NCBI GenBank assembly: GCA_023136715.1
Contig: JAGLQT010000118.1
Coordinates: forward strand, 1-8,448
Reading direction: 5' to 3'
Origin: Gammaproteobacteria bacterium
GTDB taxonomy: Bacteria; Pseudomonadota; Gammaproteobacteria; SZUA-229
Length of the DNA: 8,448 bases
How positions within the stretch are numbered: the stretch's first letter is position 1; the number at the start of each line of letters is the position of its first letter. The notes below the pieces were generated by a model. That model was not told the origin of the DNA. It saw only the letters and a program-made list of their open reading frames with translations, and did not search any database. This document shows, in pieces, positions 4,865 through 8,448 of this stretch. Position numbers and translations under genes: made by a program.

Positions 4865-7800
4865 TTATTCTTGCAAGGTTAATGTGTTAATTGCTTGTGA
4901 AATTATATCTGTCCGTTTGTTGTAATCTTCGTCTTCCATATCATTAGTAATACGTAAAGTATCTGTGCCATTAAACTGATAGATAGAGGATTGTGTCTGA
5001 ATTAACTCTATCAGTTTTGCCGGGTCAATGTTGGGTTGTTCCGTGAAAATCACTTTGAAGCCATTGTCGTTGCTATCTACCTTTGAGATGCCTGCTTTTT
5101 CAGCTAATAACTTCACTTCGGTAACCGCAAAAAGATTTTTGGTGCTATCAGGTAATAAGCCAAATCTGTCGATGAATTCAACACGAAGTTCGTCGAGCTC
5201 ATTTGAGTTTTTAGCGCTGGCGATGCGTTTATATAGAATTAAACGTAGATGTATATCGTGAACATAATCATCGGGGATAATCGCCGGCATACCCAGGTCG
5301 ATTTCAACGCCAGAATTCAGAGGCACGTTGGAGCTTTCACCTTTCTTCAGTGATTCAACGGCTTTTTCCAGTAATTCACTGTAGAGGCTAAAACCAATTT
5401 CGGTGATTTGTCCGCTCTGGTTTTCACCGAGCAATTCACCGGCACCACGAATTTCCAGGTCATGTGTAGCGAGGGTAAAGCCAACACCTAAATCTTCCAG
5501 TGATTCGATGGCATCAAGTCGTTTTTTAGCGTCATCGGTGAGCAGTGATTCAGGTGGTGTAATCAAGTAGGCATAAGCTCTGTGGTGAGAGCGGCCAACA
5601 CGGCCACGAATCTGGTGAAGTTGTGACAGACCTAATTTATCGGCCCTGTTGATAATGATGGTGTTAGCCGTAGGCACATCAATACCGCTTTCAATAATAG
5701 TGGTGGCAACGAGTATATTGTATCGCTGGTGATAAAAATCCAGCATGATCTGTTCAAGATTTTTTTCTGGCATCTGTCCGTGAGCAAAGGCTATTTTTGC
5801 TTCGGGCAATAATTCTTTTAATTCATTAGTGAGCTTTTCTATGGTCTTAACTTCATTGTGCAGGAAGTAAATTTGGCCGCCGCGTTTCAATTCACGCTGA
5901 CATGCTTCTTTAATAGCAACGTCATCCCACTGTGATACAAAAGTATTGATTGAATGGCGATGATGGGGCGGGGTAGCAATAATTGAAAGATCGCGTATGC
6001 CTGCTAATGACATGTTTAAAGTTCTTGGGATAGGTGTGGCTGTGAGCGTAAGGATATCGACCTCTGAACGTAATGATTTCATCTGTTCTTTATGTTTAAC
6101 ACCGAAACGATGTTCTTCATCGATAATTACTAAACCAAGATCTTTATACTTGACAGTTTTTTGTAGTAATTTGTGCGTGCCAACCACAATATCCACTTTG
6201 CCCGATTCCAGGCCATCAAGAACAGCCTGTTGTTTTTTTGCACTATTGAATCTGGTTAGACCTTCAACTTTAATTGGCCAGTCGGCAAAGCGATCGCTAA
6301 AGTTCTGGTAGTGTTGCTGTGCGAGCAGGGTGGTTGGAACAAGTATTGCAACTTGTTTACCGGTATTGGCAACAGCAAAAGCGGCACGCATAGCCACTTC
6401 TGTTTTACCAAAACCAACGTCACCACAAACAACTCGATCCATTGGAGTTGGATTACTTAGATCTTCCAGCACGCTTAATATGGTTGTTTCCTGGTCTTCG
6501 GTTTCTTCGAAGGGGAAGCCATTGCAGAAGCTCTGGTATTCATCATGATTGATTTCGTATTTTCTGCCTTTGGCTGCCGCACGGCGTGCATGAATATCCA
6601 GTAACTCAGCGGCAACATCACGCGCTTTTTTAATGGCTTTACTTTTTGCTTTTTGCCATTGCTCTGTGCCGAGCCTGTGTATAGGTGCATGCTCTTGTGA
6701 TGCGCCTGTATAACGACTAATAAGATGTAGTGATGAAACTGGAACGTAGAGTTTGTCACCACCAGCATATTCAATAGTTAAAAATTCGGTATCGAATTCT
6801 GTGCCAGAAAGTTTCTGCAATCCAAGGTATCGACCAACACCATGATCAAGATGAACAACCGGTGAACCGACATTAAGATCGGTTAAATTTTTAACAACGG
6901 CGTCGGGATCTAAACCACGTTTCTTTCGACGTCGTTTTTGAATTGCGCGCTGACCATAAATTTGTGGCTCGGTGATGACGCATAATTCAGGTTCAAGTAA
7001 ATTAAGGCCATTTTCAATTTCAAAAACCGTCAGGCATATGGGTTCTTCAGCATCAACGAAATCATTCCACGACTCACAAAGTTTTGGATAGATGTGATGC
7101 GAGCGTAATAACTCAGAGAGAATTTCACGGCGTCCAGGTGTTTCAGCGACGAAAAGTATGCGGCCAGTATATTCCTGGAGAAAAGCAGTTAATGCAGATG
7201 AGGGCTCTGCCGCTTGTGTGTTTAGTTTTAATTCGGGCGGTCTTTTTACAGCAAGGTCATGTTCGTTATCAATGCTGCTGTATTTTGTTACATTAACTGT
7301 TGAGTAGCGGTTAATGCGTTGCTCAAATTCTTCATTGCCGAGAAAAATTGTTTGCGGTGGAAGAATAGGGCGCTCAATATCATGTCTGCGTTGTTCATAA
7401 CGCGCTTCTAAATCCTGTGTAAACGATCCAATTATTTCGTTTAAGTTATCGGGCTGTATAAATAAGGAGCCATCAGGTAGGTAGTCAAATGTAGTTTCAA
7501 GCTGGTTAAAAAATAACGGTAAATAGTATTCGATACCTGTGGGTATAAGGCCATCACTAATGCTGCTATAAATAATGCTTTGTAAAGGGTCGCCAATAAT
7601 TTGTTGTCGATAATTTTCGCGAAATATTTTTATGCCTTCTTTATCAGTAGGAAATTCCCTTGCTGGTAGCAATTCGATGGCATCAATTTTTTTATCTGAA
7701 CGCTGGTTACCGGGATCAAAGCTTCTGATCGATTCAATTTCATCATCAAATAAATCAATTCTGAATGGTGTTGCTGAACCGCTAGGGAAAATATCAATGA

Positions 7801-8305
7801 TAGAACCGCGCACGGTGAATTCGCCGTGTTCCATAACTTGCGACACATACGAGTAACCAGCAGATTCTAGATTGGTTCTAAATTCGTGCGTATCCAGCTT
7901 TTGACCTGGTTCAAAGATCAGTACGCTATCACTAATGTATTTTTTAGGTGTCAGCTTTTGTAGCAGCGTGGTAACAGGTAATAAAAGAATATCGCCAGCC
8001 TGTATGTTTTGGAGCTGGTAAAGCGTTTTCAGGCGTTCTGAGACGATGTCCTGATGTGGTGAAAAAACATCGTAGGGTAACGTTTCCCAATCTGGCAGAT
8101 GGAAGATGTTGATCGATGACGATCCATAGAACTTTATTTCACTGGTGAGTGAATCAGCGTGCGCAATATCCTCAACAATGACAACCACAGGGCCTTGATC
8201 AAATTGTTTTGAAGTTTCGACAATAGCCAGCGCAAAGGCGCTGCCATATAAGCGGCTCCAGTTAGTAGATGTCGTGGTGGCGTTGGGCAACAGAGGTTTT
8301 AGCAC
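4865..8305 (-). CDS. mfd: Transcription-repair coupling factor Mfd
   Basis: An 1146-aa cytoplasmic SF2 translocase, full length (E. coli Mfd is 1148). It displaces RNA polymerase stalled at DNA lesions and recruits UvrA for nucleotide excision repair. The UvrB-like N-terminal modules span about 1-350. The RNA-polymerase-interacting domain is about 475-545, with HLDHGVGRYLGLQKL and Leu499 at the position important in E. coli. The translocase core has Walker A GDVGFGKTE (628-636, Lys634), the DEEH box (729-732), TATPIPR (755-761) and the QIRGRVGR arginine motif (898-905). About 1000-1146 is the C-terminal autoinhibitory TRCF domain. Key residues fall at the E. coli numbers, so it should be active. 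The start is GTG at 8305-8303; an in-frame TAA at 8314-8312 rules out a longer form, and the ribosome site (AAGAA) is weak. It is first in an operon with csiV. Confidence 0.98.
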   Translation of the reverse strand: MLKPLLPNATTTSTNWSRLYGSAFALAIVETSKQFDQGPVVVIVEDIAHADSLTSEIKFYGSSSINIFHLPDWETLPYDVFSPHQDIVSERLKTLYQLQNIQAGDILLLPVTTLLQKLTPKKYISDSVLIFEPGQKLDTHEFRTNLESAGYSYVSQVMEHGEFTVRGSIIDIFPSGSATPFRIDLFDDEIESIRSFDPGNQRSDKKIDAIELLPAREFPTDKEGIKIFRENYRQQIIGDPLQSIIYSSISDGLIPTGIEYYLPLFFNQLETTFDYLPDGSLFIQPDNLNEIIGSFTQDLEARYEQRRHDIERPILPPQTIFLGNEEFEQRINRYSTVNVTKYSSIDNEHDLAVKRPPELKLNTQAAEPSSALTAFLQEYTGRILFVAETPGRREILSELLRSHHIYPKLCESWNDFVDAEEPICLTVFEIENGLNLLEPELCVITEPQIYGQRAIQKRRRKKRGLDPDAVVKNLTDLNVGSPVVHLDHGVGRYLGLQKLSGTEFDTEFLTIEYAGGDKLYVPVSSLHLISRYTGASQEHAPIHRLGTEQWQKAKSKAIKKARDVAAELLDIHARRAAAKGRKYEINHDEYQSFCNGFPFEETEDQETTILSVLEDLSNPTPMDRVVCGDVGFGKTEVAMRAAFAVANTGKQVAILVPTTLLAQQHYQNFSDRFADWPIKVEGLTRFNSAKKQQAVLDGLESGKVDIVVGTHKLLQKTVKYKDLGLVIIDEEHRFGVKHKEQMKSLRSEVDILTLTATPIPRTLNMSLAGIRDLSIIATPPHHRHSINTFVSQWDDVAIKEACQRELKRGGQIYFLHNEVKTIEKLTNELKELLPEAKIAFAHGQMPEKNLEQIMLDFYHQRYNILVATTIIESGIDVPTANTIIINRADKLGLSQLHQIRGRVGRSHHRAYAYLITPPESLLTDDAKKRLDAIESLEDLGVGFTLATHDLEIRGAGELLGENQSGQITEIGFSLYSELLEKAVESLKKGESSNVPLNSGVEIDLGMPAIIPDDYVHDIHLRLILYKRIASAKNSNELDELRVEFIDRFGLLPDSTKNLFAVTEVKLLAEKAGISKVDSNDNGFKVIFTEQPNIDPAKLIELIQTQSSIYQFNGTDTLRITNDMEDEDYNKRTDIISQAINTLTLQE

Positions 8306-8342
8306 GGGTTCTTATCGACGCTGTAATTGTATGAAATCGAGC

Positions 8343-8370
8343 ATTATCCAGTCCTTAACGGTAAACACAA
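8343..8370 (-). promoter_or_regulatory. Possible sigma70 promoter of mfd
   Basis: On the minus strand, TTGTGT (8370-8365) and GATAAT (8348-8343) are separated by 16 bases. The predicted start near 8336 is about 30 bases before the GTG. The -35 is only a partial match and the region is AT-rich, so other placements are possible. Confidence 0.35.
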
Positions 8371-8413
8371 GCGGTATGTTGTGGTTTGCTCCCAATAAGG
8401 ACTTATTATATAC

Positions 8414-8448
8414 ATGGATGCGCATAATCTATATTATGTTAAATATGG
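8414..8448 (+). CDS. Possible start of a gene divergent from mfd (partial)
   Basis: ATG at 8414 opens a frame that stays open to the window end (MDAHNLYYVKY, then one incomplete codon). AAGGA at 8397-8401 lies 12 bases upstream, a little far for a ribosome site. The gap of about 110 bases to mfd suits a divergent pair. Eleven codons are too few to identify the product. Confidence 0.3.
   Translation, partial: MDAHNLYYVKY

Noticed and set aside
5997..6774. Several open frames on both strands inside mfd
   Set aside because: They overlap the helicase motifs of a full-length Mfd and carry no recognisable domain.
8312..8425. Minus-strand frame of 37 codons upstream of mfd
   Set aside because: It starts at an ATG (8425-8423) without a convincing ribosome site, overlaps the likely mfd promoter, and has no recognisable features.

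Overview
The window looks like a piece of a gammaproteobacterial chromosome of low to moderate GC. The evidence is a CsiV-family gene next to mfd, a gene pair typical of that class, plus a PEP-CTERM tail of the proteobacterial type (VPVPAAVWLFGSG...ARRK). The PEP-CTERM tail implies that the host encodes an exosortase elsewhere and probably makes an exopolysaccharide or floc/biofilm matrix. Species cannot be read from the window.

Layout. The left edge (2-88) is the last 28 codons of a membrane protein, closed by a strong hairpin terminator (116-145). Next comes a 53-residue arginine-rich small ORF (365-526) with a sigma54-like promoter. The centre (about 653-3690) is a plus-strand three-gene operon behind a near-perfect sigma54 (-24/-12) promoter, with an IHF-like site and a candidate activator site upstream. 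The genes are a secreted 593-aa protein ending in a thrombospondin type 3 repeat and a dockerin, a cohesin-like lipoprotein, and a cohesin-like PEP-CTERM protein. A second terminator (3662-3690), nearly identical to the first, closes the operon. It is followed by a decayed copy of the small ORF (3842-4048) with three in-frame stops. The right half is on the minus strand: mfd (8305-4865) followed after 12 bases by a csiV-family gene (4852-4055). A possible gene diverging from mfd begins at 8414 and runs off the edge.

How the parts may work together. The central operon looks like a small non-cellulosomal cohesin-dockerin set: one secreted dockerin protein and two cohesin-like partners with different surface anchors (lipid, and exosortase-sorted tail). 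This could be a surface or matrix complex switched on by a sigma54 activator, possibly the PrsK/PrsR system known to accompany PEP-CTERM sorting. Domain calls, promoter matches and the pseudogene alignment come from the sequence. Binding between the partners and the identity of the regulator are inference. The mfd-csiV pair is ordinary housekeeping: transcription-coupled repair and envelope integrity.
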